This document shows positions 29,901-38,898 of a DNA stretch of 64,000 nucleotides, one piece after another. The notes under the pieces are model-generated. The model saw nothing but the letters and a program-made list of their open reading frames with translations, had not been told where the DNA came from and did no database searches. The stretch is taken from the NCBI RefSeq assembly GCF_937123705.1, contig NZ_CAKZKO010000056.1, positions 1 to 64,000 of the forward strand, in the 5' to 3' direction. The translations under genes and the position numbers were made by a program. The number at the start of each line of letters is the position of its first letter. Position 1 is the stretch's first letter. Origin of the DNA: an uncultured Paraglaciecola sp. Lineage in GTDB: Bacteria; Pseudomonadota; Gammaproteobacteria; Enterobacterales; Alteromonadaceae.

Positions 29901-30489
29901 AAGGATATTCTATTTTTCCAAATTCTCTATTGAGAGAAATACTCGACATATAGATTTCACCATCAGCCAGATCTGCGCTGGCAATAAAATAGTCACGATC
30001 ACTTTTACTTTGAAGGTTTTTGTCTTCAATAACTTTTATCTGACCGCCTATTCTATCAACTCTGACTAATTCCATGCCACGCTTAGTAGTATCAATAATA
30101 CGTAATTGCTGATATTCGTTATTGTTTTGTAGAAATGCCACAAAGATAGTTTCTAAGCGTGCTTTCCATTCATGATATGGCGTTTGATCCTGTGGATCGA
30201 TGCCGCCATTGTTTAGTGCTCTAGGTAAACCAGATACAGGTGGCGTGCCATGCAAAAACCGTAAGTCATTGCGATATTCAGATAAGCTAGTCTGCACCTG
30301 AGTCTCAAGCTGCATACCTGTATCTTCAAGGGACGCTTTTATCTCACTCATCACCGATTCTGTTAGGCGAGACTCAAATACCAAGATCGACATCGATAAG
30401 ACGATAAAGGTCAATATCAGCGTCAAGATCAACAAATTCTGCTGAATTTTAATTTTAAGATGAAGAGAAATGGAATCTAATCGAGACAT
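26932..30489 (-). CDS. Hybrid sensor histidine kinase (dCache-PAS-HisKA-HATPase-REC-HPt)
   Basis: About 1185 residues from ATG 30489, which has AGGG nine bases upstream; a GTG at 30525 is the alternative. Layout: membrane segment (~20-40), periplasmic dCache-like sensor (~45-345), second membrane segment (~350-370), PAS (~385-500), HisKA with ISHEMRTPLNG (His ~521), HATPase with GGTGLGLAICRQL, a degenerate receiver-like region (~760-870), a true receiver with VLIVDDN and phospho-acceptor in MDCQMP (~963), and an HPt domain with AHSLKGSAGDLG (~1120). It is a self-contained phosphorelay. It lies 67 bp after the receiver-GGDEF gene on the same strand; the two probably form a signalling unit. Confidence 0.93.
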   Translation of the reverse strand: MSRLDSISLHLKIKIQQNLLILTLILTFIVLSMSILVFESRLTESVMSEIKASLEDTGMQLETQVQTSLSEYRNDLRFLHGTPPVSGLPRALNNGGIDPQDQTPYHEWKARLETIFVAFLQNNNEYQQLRIIDTTKRGMELVRVDRIGGQIKVIEDKNLQSKSDRDYFIASADLADGEIYMSSISLNREFGKIEYPYRPMLRFSLPIFDELGQRFALLVVNIQAEQLLDSLKSLVIPPSELVVTDPNGYFLITPNQQHQFSKDLAPSETWDSNFQVLKQISKGFYKVNAIEDNKDSYFSFQHKIVVAGGVNQRYALARILTPQSYVSNLKMDRRTTAYAFFAAVTVMLLFTLLVFYRSMRKNQQLSVAKAQSAAIVGGSQDAILSINNGAVVTSWNAAAESFFGYDENTAKGKTVAELGIFQDIALPDIIEQLAQGNNQQNAEISITKNAQPRYYYCSFSAIKGHATDVNGVAIIVRDVTIEHLADVKIKQVNAELEEKVASRTKELQKSSHLKSAFISSISHEMRTPLNGIIGTLKLVKNESLSDNQKRYLEMTEVSVSNLSALINDVLDLSKIEAGKLDIDFKPFNPIILIEKLSCNMAIKAQENGLEFIVDMVDLHCHSIVSDAHRFSQILSNLVSNAIKFTESGFIKVSASSQLNQDGQVIIQCSVSDSGVGIAEQNQDKLFTAFTQEYTAVASKYGGTGLGLAICRQLVTLLNGKIDFVSEKDQGSTFSFSIAVPQVDCKQLFVEPILQGKSCLILVPNPESYQHIQRMLQSSAATILEPKLYDEWLTSETIQPPEVVPHLIIIDQQYSNITFLDKKWSQLTHGLNDTPKVLILKNSGDTVLPLKHLVAESLSKPILQSDVMDKVITSSSVDSFTDKNNGQKQQETEVAFKGTADDFATVAGARVLIVDDNLINVEVAKGMLSCLPIELVQAMDGQQALDILQGSIEQNTPIHCILMDCQMPILNGYDASRKIRQGTVNKQYKTIPIIAMTANAMLGEKEKCFEAGMSDYTTKPIDADLLVSKVIQWTLTVYQAPDALKQEVEIKSDKQGQGPESDAQQSDTVEWDKHSALTRLMNNETLLAKICQMFIESSPSKIEALGQSIKNKNYQEIGKLAHSLKGSAGDLGAVYLHQLFSSMEQLAKIPEIEKLEQQYQIVISRYASFIAILNKEFTYEAKSEQT

Positions 30490-30556
30490 CAAACTGGACC
30501 CTATGAAATGAGAGTTAAGCAACACATATTATATCAAGGCTAAAACCGCATTTTAC

Positions 30557-31492
30557 CTAATTATTCGATGTATATATTGAAAAACGATTGCGCCCCATTT
30601 GTTTAGCAGTAAATAGAGCCTCATCTGCTTTGGCTAATGTTTGAACTAAAGCGGCGTTTTCACTGCTACATACAGTGTGAACCCCAATACTGATTGTCAC
30701 TACTTTATATTCCGACAACTTGTGTGCAATACCTAAATTTTGTACCGATTTAAGCATAATGTTTGCAATGTGCTCAACGCCCTTCTCATTGGTATCTGGT
30801 AGTAAACACAAAAACTCTTCACCACCATAACGAATAGCCATATCTGTTGGCCGCTGCAAGCAACTTTTAACTACATTGGCCACACTTTTTAAACATTCAT
30901 CTCCGACTAAATGTCCATAGGTGTCGTTATACCCTTTGAACCAGTCTACATCAATCATCATAATGCTTAGAGGTTGATTGGTGCGATTGACTTGAGAGGT
31001 AAACTTTACCATCACCTCTTCAAGCAAGTGGCGATTGTACAATCCTGTTAAACCATCAACGAAGGACATTCTACGGAGTAAGTCTGTTTGTAATTTAAGG
31101 GTTAGGTGAGCCTTAATTCGATTACGTAGGGTTACGCCATTGACTGGTTTAGATACAAAGTCAACACATCCCGCTTCCCAACAACGGTTTTGGTCGTCTT
31201 GATCGTGCATAGAGGTAATAAAAATAATGGGGATATGCTGAGTAAAATTATTACTCTTTAGCACTTTGCAGGTTTCTAAACCAGAGATACCATCCATCAT
31301 TACATCCAGTAAAATCAAGTCTGGTGGCTCAGATTCACATACACTTAAGGCTTTTTCGCCTGAATCTACCATCTTAGTTTGGTATAACCCCCGCAATAAG
31401 TCCTCAATAACCAAAGCATTAATAGGATCATCTTCAACAATTAATATTACTGATTCGGTTAATGATTGCTTTTGCTCAGTAACGTCTTGCAT
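30557..31492 (-). CDS. Response regulator with GGDEF domain (diguanylate cyclase)
   Basis: 311 residues. Receiver domain (~14-130) with acidic pocket VEDD, phospho-acceptor Asp63 (LLDVMMDG) and Lys115 in SKPV. The GGDEF domain (~142-305) has an intact GGEEF at 223-227 and a canonical inhibitory I-site RPTD at 214-217, five residues before it. It should make c-di-GMP under control of phosphorylation and be product-inhibited. The WspR/PleD-like single-receiver type. The partner is probably the hybrid kinase that follows. Confidence 0.94.
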   Translation of the reverse strand: MQDVTEQKQSLTESVILIVEDDPINALVIEDLLRGLYQTKMVDSGEKALSVCESEPPDLILLDVMMDGISGLETCKVLKSNNFTQHIPIIFITSMHDQDDQNRCWEAGCVDFVSKPVNGVTLRNRIKAHLTLKLQTDLLRRMSFVDGLTGLYNRHLLEEVMVKFTSQVNRTNQPLSIMMIDVDWFKGYNDTYGHLVGDECLKSVANVVKSCLQRPTDMAIRYGGEEFLCLLPDTNEKGVEHIANIMLKSVQNLGIAHKLSEYKVVTISIGVHTVCSSENAALVQTLAKADEALFTAKQMGRNRFSIYTSNN

Positions 31493-31625
31493 TACTGTAC
31501 TCCTTATAATCCAAACTACTTATATCAATATACACTGTATCAAATCTATAGCGTAAAACTAATAGAAACACCCAATTTCGCGCCTACTTAACTATCACTT
31601 TGACCTAAAAGCAGAGCACATTCGA

Positions 31626-33266
31626 CTACTTATTTTTGCTCAACCACAGAACTAGGCCAACAACCACACATAAAAAAGGCATGAAAAACAAAATGACTAA
31701 CACTTGGCGCAGTTGTTTGCTAGTTAGATCTAAACGCTCCACCTTTATATCTTTGGTAGGAACAAAGGTATGGTAGTCCAATTCAGCTAACCAGTTGACA
31801 AGATTGAGCCCCATTTGGGCGTTGCTGAATTGTTCAATATAGACATTGCTTAAAAAGTCAGCGTCGGTGAATACGATGAGCCTTGTGTCGCTTGGTTTTA
31901 ACTTTTTATGAGCCATGCCTTTTGCTTCACTTTTTGGTTCAATAACGACATACGAAAATGGCACTGGGCCTAAGGTATCTGTGCTGGGGTCGAACTGTAT
32001 ATCTAACATTCGGTTGCTTTCAGCCCAGCTATTTTCTGACGAAGTAGTAGAGGCGATTATCGCATGTTTAATAGTCTCGCGGCGCTCAGGCAACACAGTT
32101 ATTGAGCGCGGACGCACATAAAATGTATAATCCAACCCCTCAGTTAAGGCCTTGTGGGGCTGGTAGTTTTTAGTAGCTGGACTACCAACATCCCCTCCCA
32201 CGTGGTTACTAAAATCCACTACTATGTCGGCTTGAACATCTAATCCCCACCGATTCAAAATAGTATTTAGGCTAGGATTTTGCGCTAATTGTGCCGCGCT
32301 TAACGGCTTGTCGGGTGTAGTAACCAATGTATGCTCGATTAATATCAAGGCATCACCACCTCCATGCAAATAGTCGACAACCAGCGTTTCTTCATGTGAG
32401 CTTAGTGCGCTTCTAGGGCCTGCAATAATCAGTACATCACAATCAGCCGGTATGCTTGGATTGATGCCTAACATCAAATTTTCACTGCGAATATTATTGT
32501 CTGCTAGCAGTTGTTTAAATTTAGCAAGGCCATTATTTTCTGTACTGTCAATTGAATATTCATTATGTCCCGTAAGAAAATAGACAGTGCGAGGGGGCCG
32601 GTTAACAGCGGCAATGGCGTGGGTGAGTTTTTCTTCTGATAAAGCAGCAAGGGTAAAATCAACATCTTTTCGATTATTACCCGATTGCACTATTACCTTG
32701 TTTTCGTTCCCCTTAATGGCAGCGCCAAATTTTGCGGCATAGGCGATTTGCTCAATAGGATCAACAATTTCTGTGGTAATGATGCCACCAGACACTCTTT
32801 CATATTCATTAAAAAGGTCAATCAGATACTTTGGTGGTATACCTACATGTAAGGCTGTTACCCGTACCTCATTAGTTAAGCTACCGAGGTATTCCATGGA
32901 ATAGCTAGATAATGTGTGCTGCTTATCTTGAGTGATGTCCCATCTTACATTGGAGTTAGTCGCCAAATAGTGGCTAGCGCTAATAAAGATAACACTGCCT
33001 AATATGGCACTAAACACCATAGCTATTTTAATCCAAGATTTTACCGTAAAGGCACTACCTAAAATGGCTGGTGTGTTACGAGCAGAGCCTGGTTTGTTTA
33101 TAACTATTAGCAGTACCAGCAAGGTAATACCGCCAATTATACAAAGTGCACTTGTCACATAATCGAGTTGTTGTTGCACATAAAAATGCGCGCCTCCAAG
33201 CATCAGGCATAGCAGCGAAACACCGCATAACACTGGCATTAGCGATGAGTGTCTCATGATTGCCAT
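31626..33266 (-). CDS. GldG-family ABC-associated membrane protein
   Basis: 546 residues. N-terminal membrane segments at ~12-30, ~37-56 and ~75-100, a large extracytoplasmic region (~105-515) and a C-terminal membrane segment (~520-543). The exported part includes TAIHVG-like and FLTGHNEYS motifs typical of the GldG/IflA-like domain found with ABC-2 type permeases. Function outside gliding Bacteroidetes is unknown. Its start overlaps the permease gene by 13 nt, in an operon ATPase-permease-GldG. Confidence 0.85.
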   Translation of the reverse strand: MAIMRHSSLMPVLCGVSLLCLMLGGAHFYVQQQLDYVTSALCIIGGITLLVLLIVINKPGSARNTPAILGSAFTVKSWIKIAMVFSAILGSVIFISASHYLATNSNVRWDITQDKQHTLSSYSMEYLGSLTNEVRVTALHVGIPPKYLIDLFNEYERVSGGIITTEIVDPIEQIAYAAKFGAAIKGNENKVIVQSGNNRKDVDFTLAALSEEKLTHAIAAVNRPPRTVYFLTGHNEYSIDSTENNGLAKFKQLLADNNIRSENLMLGINPSIPADCDVLIIAGPRSALSSHEETLVVDYLHGGGDALILIEHTLVTTPDKPLSAAQLAQNPSLNTILNRWGLDVQADIVVDFSNHVGGDVGSPATKNYQPHKALTEGLDYTFYVRPRSITVLPERRETIKHAIIASTTSSENSWAESNRMLDIQFDPSTDTLGPVPFSYVVIEPKSEAKGMAHKKLKPSDTRLIVFTDADFLSNVYIEQFSNAQMGLNLVNWLAELDYHTFVPTKDIKVERLDLTSKQLRQVLVILFFMPFLCVVVGLVLWLSKNK

Positions 33267-33967
33267 AACCTGTTGTCAATACTTAGGCGGGTTAATAATA
33301 AACACAATACTATGCCACCTAAATAATAAACCAGATCGCTAGGGGTGATGATACCGATAGCAAAATTTTCTAAATGAGTATGAGTGCTTAATTGAATCAG
33401 AAAATCTTCAGCCGAGCCGCCAACATATTGCATAAAGCTGGTTGCAAAATAGAGAATAAATAACACCACATACGACAATACTGCCGCAATAATTTGATTT
33501 GAGGTCCAAGACGAGACTAACATTCCAATGGCAATAAAAAATGCACCTTCTAACCAAATACCTAAATATCCCGATAATATGCTCAGTGAGTCAGGGTCAC
33601 CAAAATATTCCAGAATAACGTAATAAACACCTGTCATGGCAATCAACAGTGAATAAAAAAGCAACATACTCAAATATTTTCCCAGCACCACAGTGCTAAG
33701 CGGTAAAGGTGCGGTGAGTAAAAACTCCATGGTTCCATTGGACTTTTCTTCAGAGAATAAGCGCATGGTCAACAAGGGTATGAAAAATATCAACATAAAT
33801 TCCATAAGTTGAAACACATCTCGTAGTGACACCTCCCGATTTTGATCGATAATCAAAAAAAAGAACCCATTAAACAACGACAAAATCACTACTAAAACAA
33901 TATAAGCGATGGGCGACGTAAAGTAGCTATAAAGTTCCTTTTTGGTTAAAGCCAAAATCTTATTCAT
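33254..33967 (-). CDS. ABC-2 type permease, GldF-like
   Basis: 237 residues with six predicted membrane segments. The N-terminal KKELYSYFTSPIAYIVL and EKSNGTMEFLLTAPL motifs are typical of ABC-2/GldF permeases. It overlaps the ATPase gene by 8 nt and the GldG gene by 13 nt. The complex likely exports or loads a cell-envelope substrate; the substrate is unknown. Confidence 0.9.
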   Translation of the reverse strand: MNKILALTKKELYSYFTSPIAYIVLVVILSLFNGFFFLIIDQNREVSLRDVFQLMEFMLIFFIPLLTMRLFSEEKSNGTMEFLLTAPLPLSTVVLGKYLSMLLFYSLLIAMTGVYYVILEYFGDPDSLSILSGYLGIWLEGAFFIAIGMLVSSWTSNQIIAAVLSYVVLFILYFATSFMQYVGGSAEDFLIQLSTHTHLENFAIGIITPSDLVYYLGGIVLCLLLTRLSIDNRLWQS

Positions 33968-34724
33968 GCGGCCGCCGCTCCCTTGCTTGGTCTGATAACT
34001 GAGAAGGCGCTTGATGATAACTAAAGAATACTTGTTCCAAAGTTAATGGCGAAGGCTGATTTGCGCTTAATAGCGTATCTAATGCCTTATCTAGTACTAT
34101 TTTTCCCGATTTAATCAAGATAACACGCTGCGCCACCTGCTCAATCTCGGATAAATTGTGAGTACTTAACAGTAAAGTTCGCTGTTCGCGCTGCTGTTTA
34201 ATTAAGGTTAACACTTGTTGAATTTGTATTGGGTCGAGCCCGCTAGTGGGCTCGTCTAGTATCAATAACTGAGGCTCGTGAATAATCGCTTGAGCTATCC
34301 CTACTCTTTGTTTATATCCTTTAGATAGAGTGGCAATTGTTTTGTGTTTCACCTTTTCCAAGTCACACTCGTGCAACACTTTGGCCAACTGGGACTGCTG
34401 TTTGTTTTTTGCCACGTCTTTGATTTCAGCTGCAAACTTTAAATAAGACTGCACAGTCATATCTGTATATAGAGGAGGATTTTCAGGCAAGTAACCCAAT
34501 TTTTTACGGATATTTAATGAATGCTTTGCGATATTCTCACCGTTCATTAAGACCAATCCTGATGATGGCGCAGCAAAAGTGGTCAAAATACGCATCAAGG
34601 TAGTTTTACCTGCCCCATTTTTGCCTAAGAGCCCTACAATTTCTCCTTTATTCATTTCAAAAGAAATCTCATCTAATGCCCGAAATGAACCAAAATGTTG
34701 ACTAACTTGTTCAACTTTCAACAT
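33960..34724 (-). CDS. ABC transporter ATP-binding protein, GldA-like
   Basis: About 254 residues from ATG 34724, which has GGAG upstream; an ATG at 34760 has no ribosome site. Walker A GLLGKNGAGKTT, the family signature as LSKGYKQRVG, Walker B LLILDEPTSGLDP and the switch His in STHNLSE are all intact. The energy subunit of the GldF/GldG-like system encoded next. Divergent from the second alcohol dehydrogenase gene. Confidence 0.92.
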   Translation of the reverse strand: MLKVEQVSQHFGSFRALDEISFEMNKGEIVGLLGKNGAGKTTLMRILTTFAAPSSGLVLMNGENIAKHSLNIRKKLGYLPENPPLYTDMTVQSYLKFAAEIKDVAKNKQQSQLAKVLHECDLEKVKHKTIATLSKGYKQRVGIAQAIIHEPQLLILDEPTSGLDPIQIQQVLTLIKQQREQRTLLLSTHNLSEIEQVAQRVILIKSGKIVLDKALDTLLSANQPSPLTLEQVFFSYHQAPSQLSDQARERRPHE

Positions 34725-34940
34725 CGAAAGTGTTGCTCCAAAATGTGTACAAATAATCATACTGCTAAATTCGTAATCAAGATACTAGCAGAATTATGGG
34801 AGGTTACTGTTATCTATTGAAAACCCATATATTACTTGCGTTAGTCACCAATATTGCAACCCCCCTAATGAAAAACAGAGATTGACTTTTATGACCATGC
34901 AAGGATTATTAGCATTAATACTTCTTAAGAATAAGCCAAA

Positions 34941-36101
34941 ATGGTTAATAGCATTGTACTTCCCAAAATTATGCAAATAGGCGCTGGCGCATTAAAAATG
35001 TTGTCAGAAACAGTTTCAAGTTTAGGTTGTGGTTTTCCGTTCATTATCACAGATCAAACTATGGTTAATCTAGGGTATGTGGCAAAAGTCGAGCGTTTAT
35101 TAAATCAACAAAATATCAAATTTGGACTGTTTGCTGACACTATGCCTGAACCAAACGACACTTCAATCATTGCCGCTGTGGAGATGCTTAAGTCTAAGCA
35201 GTATGATTGCCTTATTGCGTTAGGTGGTGGCAGTGCCATTGATAGCGCCAAAGCAATAGCTTTGTTAGCCTCTCACGGTGGAAAAATGAGCGACTATAAG
35301 GTGCCCTATCAAGTCACGGAAATCAGCATACCTGTTATCGCCATTCCCACGACTGCTGGCACAGGATCTGAAACCACTCAAGTAACGGTTATATCTGACT
35401 CGGCAACAGACGAAAAAATGTTATGTATGGGTACCGGATTGATCCCTGCAGCGGCGATTATTGATTATGAATTGACTCTTAGCTTACCTAGTAGAATTGC
35501 CGCTGATACAGGAATAGATGCCCTGACACACGCCATTGAAGCCTATGTCAGCCGTAAAGCCAATTTGTTTAGTGATCAGCAAGCCATAGCCGCAATGAAA
35601 TTGATTGCGCCCAATCTAAAAAAAGCTTGCCTTGAGCCAAATAATCGCGTGGCTAAAGAAGCCATGATGTTAGGAGCCACTTTAGCTGGTATGGCATTTT
35701 CAAATGCATCTGTTGGCTTAGTCCATGGTATGAGTCGCCCCTTAGGCGTGCACTTTCATGTGCCCCATGGCATGAGTAATGCGATGTTATTACCCACTAT
35801 TACAGAATATTCGATACCTGGCGCACCGCTCAAATATGCTGAATGTGCTTTTCATATGGAGTTGGTTACCGATTTAAAGGATGTAACTTTGGCCCACAAG
35901 ATACTCATTAAAGAACTTCAACAGATAAACCAAATACTAAAAGTGCCCACACTCGCAGACTTTGGTGTGGCAGAATCAGAATACCTCGGTTTACTAGAAA
36001 ACATGGCAAAACAGGCCTTGGCTTCTGGCTCACCAAGTAATAACCCGCAAATTCCTAGTTTGGCCGAAATCATTGATTTATATAAAAAAGTCTGGCAATA
36101 A
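34941..36101 (+). CDS. Iron-containing alcohol dehydrogenase (group III), second copy
   Basis: 386 residues. NAD-binding ALGGGSAIDSAKA, Asp/His metal site in TGIDALTHAIEAYV, and the second site in LVHGMSRPLGVHFHVPHG. All four expected metal ligands are present. It belongs to the same family as the gene at 25702, but differs clearly in sequence, so the two are not a recent duplication. Substrate unknown. Monocistronic unless the small ORF at 36125 is real. Confidence 0.92.
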   Translation: MVNSIVLPKIMQIGAGALKMLSETVSSLGCGFPFIITDQTMVNLGYVAKVERLLNQQNIKFGLFADTMPEPNDTSIIAAVEMLKSKQYDCLIALGGGSAIDSAKAIALLASHGGKMSDYKVPYQVTEISIPVIAIPTTAGTGSETTQVTVISDSATDEKMLCMGTGLIPAAAIIDYELTLSLPSRIAADTGIDALTHAIEAYVSRKANLFSDQQAIAAMKLIAPNLKKACLEPNNRVAKEAMMLGATLAGMAFSNASVGLVHGMSRPLGVHFHVPHGMSNAMLLPTITEYSIPGAPLKYAECAFHMELVTDLKDVTLAHKILIKELQQINQILKVPTLADFGVAESEYLGLLENMAKQALASGSPSNNPQIPSLAEIIDLYKKVWQ

Positions 36102-36124
36102 TTCCCTAAAAAAGATCATATTAT

Positions 36125-36328
36125 GTGAGGCCACAGGAAAACGGTTATCACAGTGATCTCAATCAAGTGTCATTTTTTAAGCAACAAGATCAGGAAATTC
36201 AGTTTACTGATGAACCCCAGTTAGAAATTGGGGTTCAGTATTATGATATTGCCGACTATCACGGCAGCGACTATGAAGTCAGAACTAAAAACCAGCCCCA
36301 AAAAAACAAAAAACCTTGTAAATATTGA
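36125..36328 (+). CDS. Small hypothetical protein
   Basis: 67 residues from a GTG 23 bp after the alcohol dehydrogenase. The product is polar and acidic with a basic Lys-rich end and no signal or membrane segment. The composition looks protein-like, but there is no ATG and only a weak ribosome site. I do not recognise it. It may be read-through coding or spurious. Confidence 0.35.
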   Translation: MRPQENGYHSDLNQVSFFKQQDQEIQFTDEPQLEIGVQYYDIADYHGSDYEVRTKNQPQKNKKPCKY

Positions 36329-36336
36329 TTTAATGC

Positions 36337-36381
36337 AAAGAGGCGTAAGTGGTATCAATATTTGAAGTGCGCCGCCTCTTT
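36337..36381. terminator. Candidate terminator between convergent genes
   Basis: AAAGAGGCG (36337-36345) pairs with CGCCTCTTT (36373-36381) across a long 27-base loop. It lies between the alcohol dehydrogenase region and the convergent ffh gene. The long loop makes it weak. Confidence 0.45.
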
Positions 36382-36412
36382 CTAACTAACCCAAATGGTG
36401 GATAAAAGTAGT

Positions 36413-37789
36413 TTAACGGGGCGGGAACATTCCCCCCATTCCACCCGGCGGCATCATGCCTTTCATATTGCGCATCATTTTCTTCATGCCGCCACCGGAC
36501 ATTTTTTTCATCATTTTTTGCATCTGAGTAAATTGCTTGAGCAACCGATTTACGTCCTGAATTTGCGTACCTGAGCCTGCAGCGATACGACGTTTCCGTC
36601 CACCTTTTATTACATCAGGGCGAGCACGTTCGCCTGGGGTCATGGAGTTAATAATAGATTCCATTTGCACAAAAGATTTATCGTTTGCTTTTTCTTTAAT
36701 TTGAGCCGACATATTACCCATGCTCGGCATTTTGTCCATCATAGAGGTCATGCCGCCCATATTACGCATTTGTTCTAGTTGTTCTTTGAAATCCTGAAGA
36801 TCAAACCCCTTACCTTTTTGAACTTTTTTAGCTAACTTTTGTGCTTTATTTTTATCAACTTTTCGCTCAACTTCCTCGATAAGACTAAGCACGTCACCCA
36901 TACCTAATATGCGAGAAGCGATACGCTCTGGATGGAACGCCTCTAATGCATCGAGTTTTTCACCCATACCAATAAATTTAATTGGTTTGCCGGTAATCTG
37001 CCTGACAGACAATGCCGCCCCACCTCGCGCGTCACCATCGGCTTTGGTCAAAATTACACCGGTAAGAGGCAATGCATCATTAAATGCTTTGGCTGTATTA
37101 GCCGCATCTTGCCCCGTCATTGCATCAACCACAAACAAGGTTTCAACAGGATTAATAGATGCGTGTAAGGTTTGGATTTCTTGCATCATGTCGCCATCAA
37201 CATGTAAGCGACCTGCGGTATCAACTAGTACTACGTCGAAAAACTGTTTACGGGCAAAATCGATGGCTGCATTGGCAATATCTATAGGCTTTTGCTCAAT
37301 GTTCGACTCAAAAAACTCCACATCCACTTCTTTAGCAAGGGTTTCAAGTTGTTTAATGGCTGCTGGACGATATACATCCACACTGACAACTAAAACTTTT
37401 TTATTCTCGCGTTGCTTTAAAAGTGATGCCAATTTACCCACACTTGTGGTTTTACCTGCCCCTTGCAAACCCGCCATCAATACTACTGCAGGAGGTTTTG
37501 CGGCTAAATTTAGCGTTTCGTTAACCTGCCCCATTACCGACTCTAATTCGGATTGGACTATTTTAATAAATACTTGGCCTGGATTTAGGCTTTTACTGAC
37601 TTCAGTGCCTACCGCACGCTCTTTTACTTGGGCAATAAAATCTTTTACAACCGGAAGCGCAACATCAGCTTCAAGCAAAGCCATACGCACTTCCCGTAAG
37701 GTATCTTTAACGTTATCTTCGGTAAGTCGTCCCTTACCGCTGATATTTTTAAGGGTTTTGCCTAAGCGTTCGCTAAGATTTTCAAACAT
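36413..37789 (-). CDS. ffh: Signal recognition particle protein
   Basis: 458 residues. N-domain four-helix bundle (1-90), G-domain with GLQGAGKTT (~105-113), VDTAGR (~190) and TKADGDARGG (~247-256), then the methionine-rich M-domain (~300-458; QMRNMGG, MKKMSGGGMKKMM). It targets nascent inner-membrane proteins with 4.5S RNA; ffs is not visible in this window. Divergent from the ypjD-like gene, as in E. coli. Confidence 0.97.
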   Translation of the reverse strand: MFENLSERLGKTLKNISGKGRLTEDNVKDTLREVRMALLEADVALPVVKDFIAQVKERAVGTEVSKSLNPGQVFIKIVQSELESVMGQVNETLNLAAKPPAVVLMAGLQGAGKTTSVGKLASLLKQRENKKVLVVSVDVYRPAAIKQLETLAKEVDVEFFESNIEQKPIDIANAAIDFARKQFFDVVLVDTAGRLHVDGDMMQEIQTLHASINPVETLFVVDAMTGQDAANTAKAFNDALPLTGVILTKADGDARGGAALSVRQITGKPIKFIGMGEKLDALEAFHPERIASRILGMGDVLSLIEEVERKVDKNKAQKLAKKVQKGKGFDLQDFKEQLEQMRNMGGMTSMMDKMPSMGNMSAQIKEKANDKSFVQMESIINSMTPGERARPDVIKGGRKRRIAAGSGTQIQDVNRLLKQFTQMQKMMKKMSGGGMKKMMRNMKGMMPPGGMGGMFPPR

Positions 37790-37876
37790 GAACTGTATCG
37801 CCTACTATTTTCGTGGGGGTTGTTGTAATAGGGTTATTATACCCAAGCCAAATCAAAGTGCACGTGTCTCAACGGC

Positions 37877-37914
37877 CAAGGTCGTTAAATTAGCATTTTT
37901 AACGGTGAACCTTG
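37877..37914. other. Imperfect hairpin in the ffh/ypjD divergent gap
   Basis: CAAGGT and GTTAA on the left (37877-37888) pair with TTAAC and ACCTTG on the right (37899-37914), with a small asymmetric bulge. It lies in a 254-bp divergent promoter region. Could be an operator or a leader hairpin; the role is not known. Confidence 0.3.
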
Positions 37915-38043
37915 TTGGAGCTATGTAATCTGCTAGTAATTAGTGTTATTTTTAAGCTTAATCATGTTGTTACTTGGTTTATGGGTCGTTAGCCCTTAAA
38001 TGTCTAACCCGAGTCTTCTCCGTATCGTTTTAAGAGCCCTATT

Positions 38044-38841
38044 ATGTTGATGGATGTTATCTGTTTTATTTTTTATATGCTGGCTTCATGCATCATTGTT
38101 GCAGGTATGTTTCAAGAAAAAGGCCCCAATAAACTTGCAGCTATAACCTGTGTTGTTATTGCCATGGGATTGCATGTTTTAATTTTAAGAAGCGGTATAT
38201 TTATCGAGCCCAATCAGGGTCAAAACATGAGTATGTTAAATGTCGCTTCTTTAGTGGGCTGGCTAATTAGTGTCACTATGTTAGTGGCATCATTTAAATT
38301 ACCTAACACCATTTTGTTGCCTGTGGTTTATGGGTTTACTGGTCTAATAGTGCTGCTCAGTGGATTATTACCCAGCGCTCATGTGATGCAAATTGGCGTA
38401 CAACCTAGTTTATTAATCCATATTGGATTAGCCTTATTTGCCTATGCATGTTTAGCGATTGCATCTTTATATGCGGTGCAATTGTCTTATATTAGCTTTC
38501 GACTCAAGCACAAAACTCCATCACTACTGCACTCTTCGTTACCCCCATTAATGGCCGTTGAGAAAATTTTATTTAAATTGTTGCTGGTAGGCACAGTGTT
38601 ACTGACCTTATCGTTAATCAGTGGCTTTATGTTTCTGGATAATATGTTTGCTAAAGAACAAGCACATAAAACGGTGTTGTCACTGTTAGCATGGGGGCTG
38701 TACTGCGTCATAATGATGGGGCATTTTAGATTTGGATGGCGCGGCAAACCGGTTATTTGGTCAACCATAGTTGGGGGGGCATTACTCACTTTAGGATATT
38801 TTGGCAGTCGCTTTGTACGAGAAGTCATACTTAACGCTTGA
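38044..38841 (+). CDS. ypjD: Inner-membrane protein, YpjD/CcsA-like
   Basis: 265 residues with about eight membrane segments and the cytochrome c assembly (CcsA/CcmC-like) pattern; LGIGWH-type haem motifs are only partly visible (LLIHIGLALFAYACLA). The place next to ffh matches E. coli ypjD. Function unknown; some link to cytochrome biogenesis is inferred from the fold. A CorC-like gene follows 57 bp later, probably in the same transcript. Confidence 0.88.
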   Translation: MLMDVICFIFYMLASCIIVAGMFQEKGPNKLAAITCVVIAMGLHVLILRSGIFIEPNQGQNMSMLNVASLVGWLISVTMLVASFKLPNTILLPVVYGFTGLIVLLSGLLPSAHVMQIGVQPSLLIHIGLALFAYACLAIASLYAVQLSYISFRLKHKTPSLLHSSLPPLMAVEKILFKLLLVGTVLLTLSLISGFMFLDNMFAKEQAHKTVLSLLAWGLYCVIMMGHFRFGWRGKPVIWSTIVGGALLTLGYFGSRFVREVILNA

Positions 38842-38898
38842 ATAGCATTGAAATTGCACTTAAAGTGCGGGTTCATTTTTTGTAAAGGATTTCCATAG

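Noticed and set aside
36909..37928. Plus-strand ORF of 339 codons across ffh
   Set aside because: Lies opposite ffh, which is unambiguous; no ribosome site and no recognisable protein.
36413..38043. SRP RNA (ffs) near ffh
   Set aside because: Looked for the GNAR-tetraloop hairpin of 4.5S RNA in the adjacent gap and did not find it.
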